From the NCBI RefSeq assembly GCF_900100345.1, contig NZ_FMTT01000003.1, forward strand, positions 1-64,000: a stretch of 64,000 bases of DNA, in the 5' to 3' direction. The stretch's first letter is position 1. The number at the start of each line of letters is the position of its first letter. This DNA is from Paenibacillus tianmuensis (GTDB taxonomy: Bacteria > Bacillota > Bacilli > Paenibacillales > NBRC-103111). The notes below the pieces were generated by a model that did not search any database, was not told where the DNA came from, and worked only from the letters and a program-made list of their open reading frames with translations. Both the position numbers and the translations under genes were made by a program. This document shows positions 23,993-31,879 of the stretch, in pieces.

Positions 23993-24604
23993 GTGGAGCA
24001 TCTTTTGCAGATGATTGATCAATACGGGTATATAGCTCTTTACGGTTTGCTTGCGCTCGGCATTGTCGGCATACCCGTGCCGGATGAAATATTAATGACG
24101 ACCGTGGGCTCGCTTACGGTAGGAGAAAATCCGCTGCTTGATTTCGGCACTTCACTTGTTGTCTGCTTCAGCGGGTCTATGACAGGCATGCTGATCAGTT
24201 ATTTTTTAGGCCGGACCGTGGGCAAGCCGTTTCTTTACAAGTATGGTAAATGGATCAAGCTGACGCCCGAAAGGCTTAACGTGGCGGAGGGCTGGTTTCA
24301 CAAATATGGCATGTGGGCGGTTACTTTCGGCTACTATGTACCGGGAGTGCGGCATTTTACGTGCTATTTGTCCGGCGTTAGCAATGTCGGAATTTGGCGG
24401 TATCTCCTTTACGCGGGAGTGGGGGGCTTAGTCTGGTGCTTGTCGTTTCTTACCCTGGGGCACTTCATCGGGATCAATGCTCCGCATATTATTGAGGTCG
24501 CTCAACGATACATGGGGATCACGGTCGCGATACTGGTCGTCCTGGTCATCATTATCGGTTATTTATATTGGCGGCACCGCAAGCGGGCCTTAAACCGGAC
24601 ATAA
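23993..24604 (+). CDS. DedA family membrane protein
   Basis: A 203-residue protein of the DedA/VTT superfamily. Marks are GIVGIPVPDEILMTTVGSLT near residue 25, FSGSMTGMLISYFLGRTVGK, and the conserved VTFGYYVPGVRHFTCYLSGV in the re-entrant region. Bacterial DedA proteins move lipid carriers or phospholipids across the membrane; recent work assigns some to undecaprenyl-phosphate recycling. Which lipid applies here cannot be read. Start GTG 23993 lies 9 bases after GGAG; GTG 23987 is too close to the site. A perfect stem terminator follows directly. Confidence 0.88.
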   Translation: MEHLLQMIDQYGYIALYGLLALGIVGIPVPDEILMTTVGSLTVGENPLLDFGTSLVVCFSGSMTGMLISYFLGRTVGKPFLYKYGKWIKLTPERLNVAEGWFHKYGMWAVTFGYYVPGVRHFTCYLSGVSNVGIWRYLLYAGVGGLVWCLSFLTLGHFIGINAPHIIEVAQRYMGITVAILVVLVIIIGYLYWRHRKRALNRT

Positions 24605-24639
24605 CAAAACCTTGACAGGAAGCTCCTGTCAAGGTTTTG
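24605..24639. terminator. Bidirectional terminator
   Basis: CAAAACCTTGACAGGA and TCCTGTCAAGGTTTTG form a perfect 16-bp stem with loop AGC. It serves the convergent dedA-like and lipoprotein genes. Confidence 0.9.
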
Positions 24640-24651
24640 TGGCTTGCGATG

Positions 24652-25374
24652 CTATTCCGCGAACAATTTGATGGAATTGACCTTCTGCGATTTCGGGTCG
24701 ATATCCAGCTTCAGCACAGCTCCGGTCGCTTTATACGTGAGAACGAAGCTGGTGTTCGAATCTGGCTTGCCGAGCGCTTTAGTAACCTCTCCAACCGGAT
24801 CGCCGAGCTTGAGGCCGTTCAGGCCCGGATTGACGTCAGCGCTTCGAACATCGACAAAATGCAGCTGCTTCTGCTTGTCGAAGCCGACGAGGAAATCGGT
24901 GTAATCGTACACCGTAATCGGATCGGTGTCATCCTCCATGACGAATTGCTCTTTCGGCTTGCCGAATTTCTCTGTAATTTCCGCGGTGCTCGTTTTGAGC
25001 GTCAAGCCCAGCAAGGTCGGCTTGGCCTGCGTATACGGCGACTTGATTTCGATCTTCGGCTTCGTTTGCGCATTGGGCTTCGCTGCCGGAGGAGTCTGCT
25101 CGCCCTCTCCTTTGTCCTTGTCGCTCTTGTCGGCGCTTGCGAGCGATACTTTATCCGCCTGATTTTCCGCCGACGTAGCGGGAGAAGGGACAGACGGATT
25201 CGTGATCGTCTCGTTCTGAGGCAAGGACGTCTCCGTCGGCGTAACGACCGTCGTTTCCTTCGGCTGGACGGGCGTCGGCTCCGCCGCCTGTTTCGGTTTG
25301 CACCCCGTTGCTACCATCATCATGATCATTATAACGGACAAGATTCCGATGAAGGCTTTCTTTCTGTTCATCAT
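24652..25374 (-). CDS. Lipoprotein with DUF4309-like domain
   Basis: A 240-residue lipoprotein. The signal (about 5-24) ends in lipobox VATGC. A Pro/Thr/Ser/Lys-rich linker of ~80 residues follows, then a C-terminal domain from about 112: TLLGLTLKTSTAEITEKFGK, YDYTDFLVGFDKQKQLHFVD, LNGLKLGDPVGEVTKALGKP. The two G-x-x-x-x-E-V/I-x-x-x-FGKP half-repeats match DUF4309-type domains of Bacillales surface proteins. Function unknown. GGAAGC precedes the ATGATG start. The hydrophilic linker suggests the domain reaches through the cell wall. Confidence 0.8.
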   Translation of the reverse strand: MMNRKKAFIGILSVIMIMMMVATGCKPKQAAEPTPVQPKETTVVTPTETSLPQNETITNPSVPSPATSAENQADKVSLASADKSDKDKGEGEQTPPAAKPNAQTKPKIEIKSPYTQAKPTLLGLTLKTSTAEITEKFGKPKEQFVMEDDTDPITVYDYTDFLVGFDKQKQLHFVDVRSADVNPGLNGLKLGDPVGEVTKALGKPDSNTSFVLTYKATGAVLKLDIDPKSQKVNSIKLFAE

Positions 25375-25680
25375 GAGCTTCCTTTCCGTGTTACAATTTG
25401 GCTGTACCCTCTTTCAATCATACCGTGTACCCGGCTTATTTCACAAAGAGTGAAAATGCCCAAATCCCCGCCAATTGCTACGAAAATGCGGGAATTTCAT
25501 TTTCAAAGCTTCATTATCGTCCGGACATACATTTTTTCTTGTGCTATATCATTAGACGATGTTTGGAAGCAAAAAGTTGCATCTTTGTTTCCAATTCCGT
25601 AAAAGATGGTACTTGAAACCTAGTTTGCCGTTATGTTAAGTTTTACGGGAACAGGGAAATGAAAGAGCGGAGGCGTGGAG
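25375..25680 (+). other. Intergenic region upstream of xpt
   Basis: About 300 bases without a gene. I looked for a purine riboswitch and did not find its conserved core. The only symmetry seen is CCGTAAAA (25597-25604) with TTTTACGG (25641-25648), 36 bases apart, which might form a weak stem in the xpt leader. Confidence 0.4.
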
Positions 25681-25681
25681 A

Positions 25682-26251
25682 ATGGAATTATTGAAACAAA
25701 AGATCAGGGAAGTGGGTGTGGTCCTGTCGGATGAGGTGGTCAAACTGGACGCGATTCTGAACCATGTGGTCGATCCGGTACTGACGACAACCATGGGACG
25801 GGAATTCGCGCGTTTGTATCGTGACGAGAACGTTACGAAAATTTTAACGATCGAATCGTCCGGCATACCGATCGCATTCGCTGCCGCACAGGAATTGAAC
25901 GTGCCGCTCGTCTTCGCCCGGCGCAAAAAGTCGCTCAATACCGAGACGGAAACGTACTGCGAGCGCGTGCCATCGTTTACGAAAGGCATTGTCACCGACA
26001 TTATGGTCTCGAAGGAGTTTCTGCACGAAAAAGACCGCGTCGTGCTGATTGACGATTTTATCGCCAACGGCGATGCGGCACGGGGGTTGATCCGGATCAT
26101 TCAACGTTCGGGTGCAACGCTGCTCGGTCTTGGAATCGCCGTGGAAAAATCGTTTCAAGCCGGTGGACGAACGATCCGCGAGTCCGGCGTACGGGTGGAG
26201 TCGCTTGTGAAGATCGTATCGCTTGCAGGCGGGGAAATCCGGTTCGAGTAG
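25682..26251 (+). CDS. xpt: Xanthine phosphoribosyltransferase
   Basis: A 189-residue enzyme converting xanthine and PRPP to XMP for purine salvage in the cytoplasm. The PRPP loop is VVLIDDFIANGDAARG (about 120-135). The Xpt type is shown by the N-terminal MELLKQKIREVGVVLSDEVV and by SLNTETETYCERVPSFTKG, the flexible loop. Length matches the family (~190). GGAG lies just before ATG. In Bacillus, xpt is under purine riboswitch control; none is visible here, so regulation may differ. Confidence 0.95.
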   Translation: MELLKQKIREVGVVLSDEVVKLDAILNHVVDPVLTTTMGREFARLYRDENVTKILTIESSGIPIAFAAAQELNVPLVFARRKKSLNTETETYCERVPSFTKGIVTDIMVSKEFLHEKDRVVLIDDFIANGDAARGLIRIIQRSGATLLGLGIAVEKSFQAGGRTIRESGVRVESLVKIVSLAGGEIRFE

Positions 26252-26388
26252 CAACATTTGTCTCGGCTTTCTGCATGCTAAGCCTTCCATCCGTTCGCTT
26301 TTTCCTTTATAATGGATCATAGGCTGAAAATCTGAAGTTCGATCTTCGGCCAATTGGTGAAAGACAAAGATGGGGAGGTGCTACTTGC

Positions 26389-26712
26389 ATGGGGAAAGAA
26401 ATTCCGGCAGATTTTTTCTTGACCAAATTGAATGAGGCAAAAGTACACTTCGAACGTGCCCTTGATTGTAAACATACGGATTTTGACGATCTGTATCCCT
26501 ATATGATTGAGCATCCTCAATTTTTTTGGTACAAACGCTATGTGGCTTGGTCCGAGCTGCTGACCGTCGTCAAGCTTTGCAAAGAGCTGGACGTCGAGTG
26601 GGAACAGCAATTCTCGCAGCAGCAAGTGGAGTACATGAACAAACGGGTCATGTCCAGCAAAGTGCTCGATTATTGGTTCGAAACAAACGACACCAAGGAG
26701 CATGTAGGATAA
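26389..26712 (+). CDS. Hypothetical conserved protein
   Basis: A 107-residue soluble, helical protein with many aromatic residues (HPQFFWYKRYVAWSELLTVV). GGGGAGGTG lies 8 bases before ATG 26389, so it is well set for translation. No family is recognised. It ends in a clear terminator and is monocistronic. Confidence 0.65.
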   Translation: MGKEIPADFFLTKLNEAKVHFERALDCKHTDFDDLYPYMIEHPQFFWYKRYVAWSELLTVVKLCKELDVEWEQQFSQQQVEYMNKRVMSSKVLDYWFETNDTKEHVG

Positions 26713-26733
26713 CGTTGTTCCTGATCATAAATC

Positions 26734-26774
26734 GAACCTGTACCGGGCTCGCGTCCGCAGTACAGGTTCTTTTG
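26734..26774 (+). terminator. Rho-independent terminator
   Basis: GAACCTGTAC (26734-26743) and GTACAGGTTC (26760-26769) pair, followed by TTTTGTT. It closes the preceding gene. Confidence 0.85.
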
Positions 26775-27101
26775 TTATAGCCGTTCATGCCGGGGCAGCA
26801 CATTCATCGCTTCAATATGCTTTCTTGTATCCGGCGTGCCGAGCTCGTGAAGCATCCGGTAAATCTCCGTCAAGTTCCCGTCGTGTGCGTCGTTTTCTTT
26901 ATCCGAACGGTATTCCCGGTATTGAATCGTTGCCCGCACCGCCGTATCCTCTTCGTTCATGGCAAGCTCCTCGAACATATCCTGCAGCTTATCGACTTCT
27001 TCTTCCGTTGCCTGTATTTCGAACTCGAAGTTGCCGGTCGCCTCTTCCGGCTCCTGCATTTCGCCGCTTCCGACGGCGATATAGTACGTTTTCTTTTCCA
27101 T
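26775..27101 (-). CDS. Hypothetical conserved protein
   Basis: A 108-residue acidic protein. It begins with a strand-rich part, KKTYYIAVGSGEMQEP and FEFEIQATEEEVDKLQDMFE, and ends in helices. The start is set by GGAGGAGCG about 8 bases before ATG. It is convergent with the gene at 26389 and shares its terminator region. I know of no assigned function. Confidence 0.65.
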   Translation of the reverse strand: MEKKTYYIAVGSGEMQEPEEATGNFEFEIQATEEEVDKLQDMFEELAMNEEDTAVRATIQYREYRSDKENDAHDGNLTEIYRMLHELGTPDTRKHIEAMNVLPRHERL

Positions 27102-27237
27102 CTCGTATCCGCTCCTCCAATCCGGGCACCCCGCTAACGTTGTTTATTGTATCCCCCAAATGATGTATTCTTATTCCATAGCCAACATAAAGTGCAAGTA
27201 TGATTTTCCAACGAAAATTAGGGGGAATACCAATACC

Positions 27238-27465
27238 ATGATTTCAGACGAACAGTTGGACAAATACCGGGTGGAGGGGACGCTGCTGCGCGTTGTGCGC
27301 GATGCGGACAAGTCGAACGACGTTAAGGGTATCGTCGTTGCGTGGGATGACAATACGGTCATGATCCGCAAGCAGAACCGCCGCATCGTAAAGCTGGATC
27401 GCAGCTATCATTTTCAGCCGTTCCAAGAGCCGCGCATCGAGCTGTTTGAGGGGGAGCTGTCATGA
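27238..27465 (+). CDS. Small beta-rich hypothetical protein
   Basis: A 75-residue protein. LRVVRDADKSNDVKGIVVAW, then DDNTVMIRKQNRRIVKLDRS reads like a small SH3-like barrel. ATG 27238 has AGGGGGA 9 bases upstream. Its stop overlaps the cbiZ start (ATGA), so the two are translationally coupled. A helper role to CbiZ is possible but unsupported beyond position. Confidence 0.65.
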   Translation: MISDEQLDKYRVEGTLLRVVRDADKSNDVKGIVVAWDDNTVMIRKQNRRIVKLDRSYHFQPFQEPRIELFEGELS

Positions 27466-28208
27466 CTCCGGAGCGGCCTGCTTCCCGCCGTTACGCGGAC
27501 GAGCTGGTCTATTCCGACGTTCCGTTGGCCGGTTTCCGGTTCGGTTTCGCGAACTGCGGCTATGAGAGCTACTTCCTGATCGAGAGCGAGCGGCCGCTGC
27601 GGACACTGAATTCCTCGATGTGGGGGGAAGGGTTCGGGGAGTTCCGCCGCTTAATGAACCGGCAGGTGCCCAAGCAGTATGCCTCGGACGATCCGTTGGC
27701 CGAGATGAACGCTTTTATGACGGAAAAAGGGCTGGACCCTCAAAATACGGCCGCGCTCCTGACCGCGGCAAGCTTGGCGGACTTCGGATACGAGCATTTT
27801 CGTCTTCCCGGGGGGACGGATGTAAGCGCATGGGTGACAGCAGGGTTAAGCAACAAGGCGAGAGCGGGCAAGGCATGCGACGTCTCGTCTTTGTTCCCGG
27901 GCACGATCAATACGGTGCTGGTGATCGAGGGCTGTTTGACGGACGCCGCGTTCGTCAATGCCGTCATTACCGCGACGGAAGCGAAAACGGCTGCCCTACA
28001 GGATTTAAATATCCTCATGGAAGAAGGGGGACAGACCGCTACAGGTACGACGACCGATGCCATCCTTATTGCAGCGACGCAGCAAGGCGAATCGTACAGG
28101 TATGCGGGGACAGCAACCAGGCTAGGCTATGCGGTTGGCCGAACGGTCTATGAGGCAACGAAACGATCCGCAGCGCATTGCCTGAAGCGAATGGGAGGTC
28201 TGGTATGA
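27462..28208 (+). CDS. cbiZ: Adenosylcobinamide amidohydrolase CbiZ
   Basis: A 248-residue enzyme. Family marks are RTLNSSMWGEGFGEFRRLMN near residue 50 and the later GTTTDAILIAATQQGESYRY then AGTATRLGYAVG. CbiZ cleaves the aminopropanol side of adenosylcobinamide (or pseudo-B12) to adenosylcobyric acid, letting the cell remodel scavenged cobamides. No other cobalamin gene or riboswitch is nearby. It follows a small coupled gene. The usual GGG before R/N is changed to GEGF, a variant worth noting. Confidence 0.85.
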   Translation: MTPERPASRRYADELVYSDVPLAGFRFGFANCGYESYFLIESERPLRTLNSSMWGEGFGEFRRLMNRQVPKQYASDDPLAEMNAFMTEKGLDPQNTAALLTAASLADFGYEHFRLPGGTDVSAWVTAGLSNKARAGKACDVSSLFPGTINTVLVIEGCLTDAAFVNAVITATEAKTAALQDLNILMEEGGQTATGTTTDAILIAATQQGESYRYAGTATRLGYAVGRTVYEATKRSAAHCLKRMGGLV

Positions 28209-28261
28209 GCCCGTCCGGATTGGGTTAAGGTAAAATATTATGGCAGAAAAGGGGGGAGAAG

Positions 28262-28486
28262 ATGGACCAGGATCAGCATTCGAAGGAAGCCGAGCTGTTT
28301 TTGCAGCCTTATTATTTGCTGCGGATACGCTCGGACAGCGACGGGACGTCAGGCGAGGTATGGCTGCGCAATAACGCGGGACATGGAGGCGCAGGCACGC
28401 ATTTGTTCAACGTTCCGAGACAGGAAAGCGCGGAGGAGCTTAAACGCTGGGCCGAGCGGGCGCTCCGGGCCTATGAGGAAGGCTGA
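28262..28486 (+). CDS. Small hypothetical protein
   Basis: A 74-residue soluble protein starting at ATG 28262 after AAAAGGGGGGAG. It has a strand part (FLQPYYLLRIRSDSDG) and a closing amphipathic helix (SAEELKRWAERALRAYEE). No family is recognised. It stands 53 bases after cbiZ on the same strand. Confidence 0.6.
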   Translation: MDQDQHSKEAELFLQPYYLLRIRSDSDGTSGEVWLRNNAGHGGAGTHLFNVPRQESAEELKRWAERALRAYEEG

Positions 28487-28503
28487 TGAATCCGACCGCT
28501 GCA

Positions 28504-28725
28504 TCATGACCGGAAGGCGGACAACAGCAGCAGCACCCCAAGCGTCGCAAGGAGACTGATCATAACGAAAATAAGGCCGCCCAGCAAAAGCAGCAAGCCG
28601 GGAAATACGATTCCCAGAAGAAACGCTCCGCCAAGGACCCACAGCAGCGCCTTGAGCGTCAGTTTCAGCAAGCCCCAGAGCGCCAAAGCGAGCAGTATGC
28701 CTCCCATGATCTGCAGCAGCACCAT
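28504..28725 (-). CDS. Small two-helix membrane protein
   Basis: A 73-residue, very hydrophobic protein with two or three membrane helices (LLQIMGGILLALALWGLLKL, then LGGAFLLGIVFPGLLLLLGG). ATG 28725 has GGAGGG about 8 bases upstream, ruling out the longer frame to 28944. It is convergent with the preceding small gene. No family assigned; length and composition fit small membrane proteins common in Paenibacillaceae. Confidence 0.6.
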   Translation of the reverse strand: MVLLQIMGGILLALALWGLLKLTLKALLWVLGGAFLLGIVFPGLLLLLGGLIFVMISLLATLGVLLLLSAFRS

Positions 28726-28855
28726 AATATCGATCCCTCCTGTAGGAAAGTATATGGTGCAACGGAAAAAACATGTCATGCAGCCGGACAAGTCATGATC
28801 TGCCTTTATGCGGCATACAATGGGTTTTACCATCACTCGTGGGAGGCGTTGCCGT

Positions 28856-28960
28856 TTGAAGCAGGGCTCGGCGTTGAAAGGAACCGTAATTGGCGTCGTC
28901 CTGACGCTTCCGATCTGGGTGGTTATCCTATGGCTGGTGCGCAAATGGCTAGCTGATTAG
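28856..28960 (+). CDS. Very small membrane protein (34 residues)
   Basis: TTG 28856 is preceded by GGGAGG at a spacing of 8 bases. The frame reads KQGSALKGTVIGVVLTLPIW, then VVILWLVRKWLAD and TAG 28958-28960. It is one membrane helix with positively charged ends. It is read divergently from the gene at 28504. Its ribosome site and topology support it as real despite its size. Confidence 0.5.
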   Translation: MKQGSALKGTVIGVVLTLPIWVVILWLVRKWLAD

Positions 28961-28993
28961 GGGAGCGTTTGCCCGCTACTCGGCTCGGCTGCA

Positions 28994-30025
28994 TTATTGC
29001 AGATTTTCACGGACCAGCTCCTTCAGCCGTTCCTTATCGGGCTCCCAGTACCAAAGGGGAGAGCGGACAAGCGGGTCGGCTGCGACGACGGATTTGCCGG
29101 GAATTTGCATATATTGGATGTCCTGGCCCTTCATGCCCTTGAACAGCCAGGCGAGGCTGATGAGATCGCTGTCGGTCAAGTTGGTGTCGACCAGATCTTT
29201 TTTGGCCTGCTTCAGCAGCCCCGGAAGCTCGGTTAATTTCTCCGGCGCCAGCAGCTTCTGGACGACGGCCCGCATCACCTTCATATGATCCGCCTGTCTA
29301 CCGAAATCACCGTCTTCCAACGAATACCGTTCCCGGACGAAAGCGAGTGCAGTTAAACCATCCAAATGCCGGCTTCCCGCTTCCAGCGGCTTGCGGGTCA
29401 TGGACAGCCACATGTCTTCGGGAATGTCTACATCGATGCCTCCGATCGTATCGATAAAGGTGACGAATCCGGAGAAATTCGTTTTCACGTAATAATGAAC
29501 CGGAATCTGCAGCAGGTCGCTGACGGCTTGAATCGCCGCCTTGGTTCCCGCTTCCTTACCGCCATCCATTTCGGCCACGAAATGCGCATGGTTTATTTTG
29601 GTTAAGCCGATCCCCGGCAGTGGGACGCGGGTATCCCGCGGAACGGACACAAGATTTACTTTTTTCTCGGCTGGCACGACGTGAGCGAGCAGAATGACGT
29701 CCGAACGGGCGGTTTGGCCGCTCGTCGAGTCCAATCCGAGCACGAGTGCGTTAAATGCGGTCGATTTGTTTGGGCTGGCGGCTTGAAGCGGATTGGCGGC
29801 AGGGAGAGCCGTTGAAGCGGTTGAATCCTCGACAACTGTCGGATCGCTCGGCGGAAGCTTGGAATGGCTCGGAAGTTCTGTGGAGACGGCGACGGAGGGT
29901 GCGGCGACAACCGGAAGGGCTTTCATTTCAAAATGGCGGACAGGCTCCAAGTAACGATACAGCAGTCCGAGACCGGCTCCTGCGAAGACGACAACGGTAA
30001 GGCCGTAGATCTTCCATCGTTTCAA
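28994..30025 (-). CDS. LytR-CpsA-Psr (LCP) family ligase
   Basis: A 343-residue protein anchored by one N-terminal helix (about 8-25), followed by a Ser/Pro/Ala-rich stalk and an extracellular LCP domain. Marks are NALVLGLDS, ARSDVILLAHVVPAEKKVNL, VSVPRDTRV (the pyrophosphate-binding Arg/Asp), IDTIGGIDVDIP and LDGLTALAFVRERY. LCP enzymes transfer polymers from undecaprenyl pyrophosphate to peptidoglycan. Start is TTG with AGGTGATTACAC before it. The upstream region carries two TACAA-N-TTGTA dyads (30056-30096), so transcription is probably controlled by an unknown dimeric repressor. Confidence 0.9.
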   Translation of the reverse strand: MKRWKIYGLTVVVFAGAGLGLLYRYLEPVRHFEMKALPVVAAPSVAVSTELPSHSKLPPSDPTVVEDSTASTALPAANPLQAASPNKSTAFNALVLGLDSTSGQTARSDVILLAHVVPAEKKVNLVSVPRDTRVPLPGIGLTKINHAHFVAEMDGGKEAGTKAAIQAVSDLLQIPVHYYVKTNFSGFVTFIDTIGGIDVDIPEDMWLSMTRKPLEAGSRHLDGLTALAFVRERYSLEDGDFGRQADHMKVMRAVVQKLLAPEKLTELPGLLKQAKKDLVDTNLTDSDLISLAWLFKGMKGQDIQYMQIPGKSVVAADPLVRSPLWYWEPDKERLKELVRENLQ

Positions 30026-30053
30026 GTGTAATCACCTGATTTCATATGAATAT

Positions 30054-30098
30054 GATACAATTTGTAACTAAATATGGGTATTTAATACAAATTGTATC
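30054..30098. promoter_or_regulatory. Paired TACAA-N-TTGTA operators
   Basis: GATACAATTTGTA (30054-30066) and TACAAATTGTATC (30086-30098) are perfect inverted repeats of each other. Each half is itself a dyad, TACAA-N-TTGTA, with centres at 30061 and 30091, exactly 30 bases (about three helical turns) apart. They lie just upstream of the LCP gene and suit a dimeric repressor binding cooperatively. Confidence 0.6.
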
Positions 30099-30223
30099 AT
30101 AATATGATTCATAAAAAAATACTATTCCTAAAATGTTTGACTTAAGACTTGAACGATGGTACGATACTCCTTGTCTCCTTGAAAGAGCAGCTTTCAGACA
30201 ATTCGTTCGAGGGACAAAAATAT

Positions 30224-30308
<85 letters not shown>

Positions 30309-30372
30309 TCACTTCATCAATAACAGGTTTCTGATCTGCTTTTTCTGGCAGAGAAGGAACCTTTTTATTATT

Positions 30373-30485
30373 TTATATATTTAGGCTGCTGCTCATTACC
30401 TTGGCAGAAGATAGCTGTAGTGGAGAAATGAGTATGACCGAGCCATTCTTGAATCTCCTTCATGCTAGTATCCATTAATCGCAAA
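30373..30485 (-). pseudogene. Integrase C-terminal remnant 1
   Basis: Leftward frames read SMKEIQEWLGHTHFSTTA, the tyrosine-recombinase box around the second catalytic His/Trp (GH..FSTT). After a deletion that removes the expected NIYAHLDYSSK with the catalytic Tyr, a shifted frame gives LSSAKVMSSSLNI before TAA 30373-30375. It ends 65 bases from the tRNA-Leu, pointing at it, as phage and ICE integrases do next to their attachment site. Clearly inactive. Confidence 0.65.
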
Positions 30486-30533
30486 TCAGCTTGGAAAGAA
30501 CGTTCAACCTTTTGATCGGGTTGCGGCAATGCA

Positions 30534-31010
30534 TCATGGGCAGAGGCCATATTTTCGCTTGCCGTTTGTTGGAACAGCCAACTTCAGGAATTGAAACCTT
30601 TCGCCTTCAAAGGCTGCCGTCCACACGAGGCCATCCAAATAGTAGTTGTCCAACTCCTCGGCTCTCCTCGTGGGTGTTCCCAGCTTGGCTTCGATCTGGG
30701 CTCTTGAATCACTTTGTAACAATCCATAGGGAAGCGGACCGATATATTTTCCATGTTTCTTATCTTCTTCCATGATCGTCATTGTTAATTCGTCAAATAT
30801 ATAATCACCCTCGCTTTTCTTGGTGATACCGTTGTTTTCAGCGCCAATATCGAAATGGAGAACGACACCCTCTCCAGTCACAAAATAGGTCGTATCAAGA
30901 TTCCTCCGCACAGTCGGCCGCCAAGTTATCTTGTCCCTCGAAAACTGATCGACCAAAGGAGGGTAAACGCTGCTGTGTCCCAAATATTCAATGTAATCCA
31001 GAGGGTTCAT
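30534..31010 (-). CDS. Immunity-like hypothetical protein
   Basis: A 158-residue soluble acidic protein. GGAAGAGG lies 6 bases before ATG. The C-terminal half reads GPLPYGLLQSDSRAQIEAKL, then DNYYLDGLVWTAAFEGERFQ. A YGLxxSDSRxxIxxKLG...DGLxW layout is shared with several pyocin/contact-inhibition immunity-type proteins, including DUF6392-like ones. No toxin is next to it. It sits directly behind an integrase scar, in keeping with cargo of a lost mobile element. Function is inference. Confidence 0.55.
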   Translation of the reverse strand: MNPLDYIEYLGHSSVYPPLVDQFSRDKITWRPTVRRNLDTTYFVTGEGVVLHFDIGAENNGITKKSEGDYIFDELTMTIMEEDKKHGKYIGPLPYGLLQSDSRAQIEAKLGTPTRRAEELDNYYLDGLVWTAAFEGERFQFLKLAVPTNGKRKYGLCP

Positions 31011-31074
31011 TACTGCCTCTTCCTTCCTGCTTTTTTAGTTTTGATTATCCCGGTTTTTCGTTCAAGGGTCAATG

Positions 31075-31278
31075 TCACATTCTATACGCTTTGGTGATCT
31101 TGAATCGCGAAGGAAAAGACACCAAGCACAAGGCCGAGTGGAGAACCGAGCATCGCCACCGCCACAGCCGCCCTTTCAAAGATTCGTGAACCATGCGACG
31201 TGCATAGCTTGCGGTTATCCCCCATACAACACCGCCAGACACACCCGCGAAGAAACGGGATGCTATAGTTTGTTTCAA
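31075..31278 (-). CDS. Short hypothetical protein, possibly truncated
   Basis: A 67-codon frame from TTG 31278, with AAGGGGTG 8 bases before it. The first ~30 residues (ASRFFAGVSGGVVWGITASY) look like the start of a membrane protein. The remaining residues are Arg/Leu/Cys-rich and look non-native, so a frameshift or deletion around 31180 is likely. No family assigned. Confidence 0.35.
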   Translation of the reverse strand: MKQTIASRFFAGVSGGVVWGITASYARRMVHESLKGRLWRWRCSVLHSALCLVSFPSRFKITKAYRM

Positions 31279-31400
31279 TTTACTGACACCCCTTAATTTA
31301 TGATTTGCTTGATCAGTTGATCAAAGCCGGGTCGTGCATCTGATAATCAAGTATACTGAATCGTTTTAATGTTTTTGGCAAATTCTCGTTGCTTTTAAAA

Positions 31401-31455
31401 TTCAATTGACCAATTGAATTTGTTATTGACACATTGATAATTTCGCGGATATTAT
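31401..31455 (+). promoter_or_regulatory. Promoter with ATTCAATT-type palindrome
   Basis: TTCAATTG-AC-CAATTGAA (31401-31418) is a perfect palindrome directly before TTGACA (31426-31431) and TATTAT (31450-31455), 18 bases apart. Similar palindromes lie before the next transporter (33393-33404) and before the ArsR-rhodanese gene (35506-35524). An ArsR-type operator is the obvious inference. Confidence 0.6.
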
Positions 31456-31622
31456 AGATACGGCAAGTCTATTAATGAGGTGGTATCAACTCGTTGTTGC
31501 TTCTCCGGTCAAGCCTGTAGGTGTTCAATTCGTTACGGATCGTTATGTATAAAAAGAGTTTTTTTTGCTTTTATTGTAGATATAACGAGTCCTTAATATC
31601 TTGATTAAGAGGTTGAGCATTT
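31456..31622 (+). other. Leader region before TrxR-like remnant
   Basis: No gene seen; AT-rich sequence between the promoter and the broken oxidoreductase gene. A TTGCTTTTATTGTAG segment is the only T-rich block. Confidence 0.4.
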
Positions 31623-31879
31623 ATGATCTACGATTGCGCTGTTATTGGTGGAGGCCCCCCAACATTGTTGATAAGGAGGTGTTGCGTTATCCGTCTGTCG
31701 ATTATCTGCAAACCGAGGTGGTCTAAGCTCGCAAGATTGAGCCTGGGTTTGAGGTGTATCGATATGCTGCCGGGGATACTTCGTACTTTATGCTTTCCCA
31801 ATTGATTTTTGCCGCGGCCAGCGGCGGTCGAGCCGCTATGGACGTCAATATGGATTTAACGAAGGAGGATTTCAAATGA
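31623..31879 (+). pseudogene. Broken thioredoxin-reductase-like gene
   Basis: The N-terminus MIYDCAVIGGGP is the FAD-binding GxGxxG start of thioredoxin-reductase-like oxidoreductases. It is cut after ~12 codons. A second frame gives NIVDKEVLRYPSVDYLQTEV, a stop, then ARKIEPGFEVY. The C-terminus GDTSYFMLSQLIFAAASGGR ... ends with TGA overlapping the start of the next MFS gene. About two thirds of a normal ~300-residue protein is gone. It was the first gene of an operon with the MFS exporter. Confidence 0.7.

Noticed and set aside
24637..25602. 321-codon frame antisense to the DUF4309-like lipoprotein
   Set aside because: Arg/Leu/Ile-rich with no family sequence; the opposite strand has a signal peptide and lipobox.
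25375..25680. Purine riboswitch before xpt
   Set aside because: Conserved core bases are not present.
30588..30599. AGGAATTGAAAC, matching the CRISPR repeat end
   Set aside because: A single 12-base match inside a coding gene, with no second repeat unit near.
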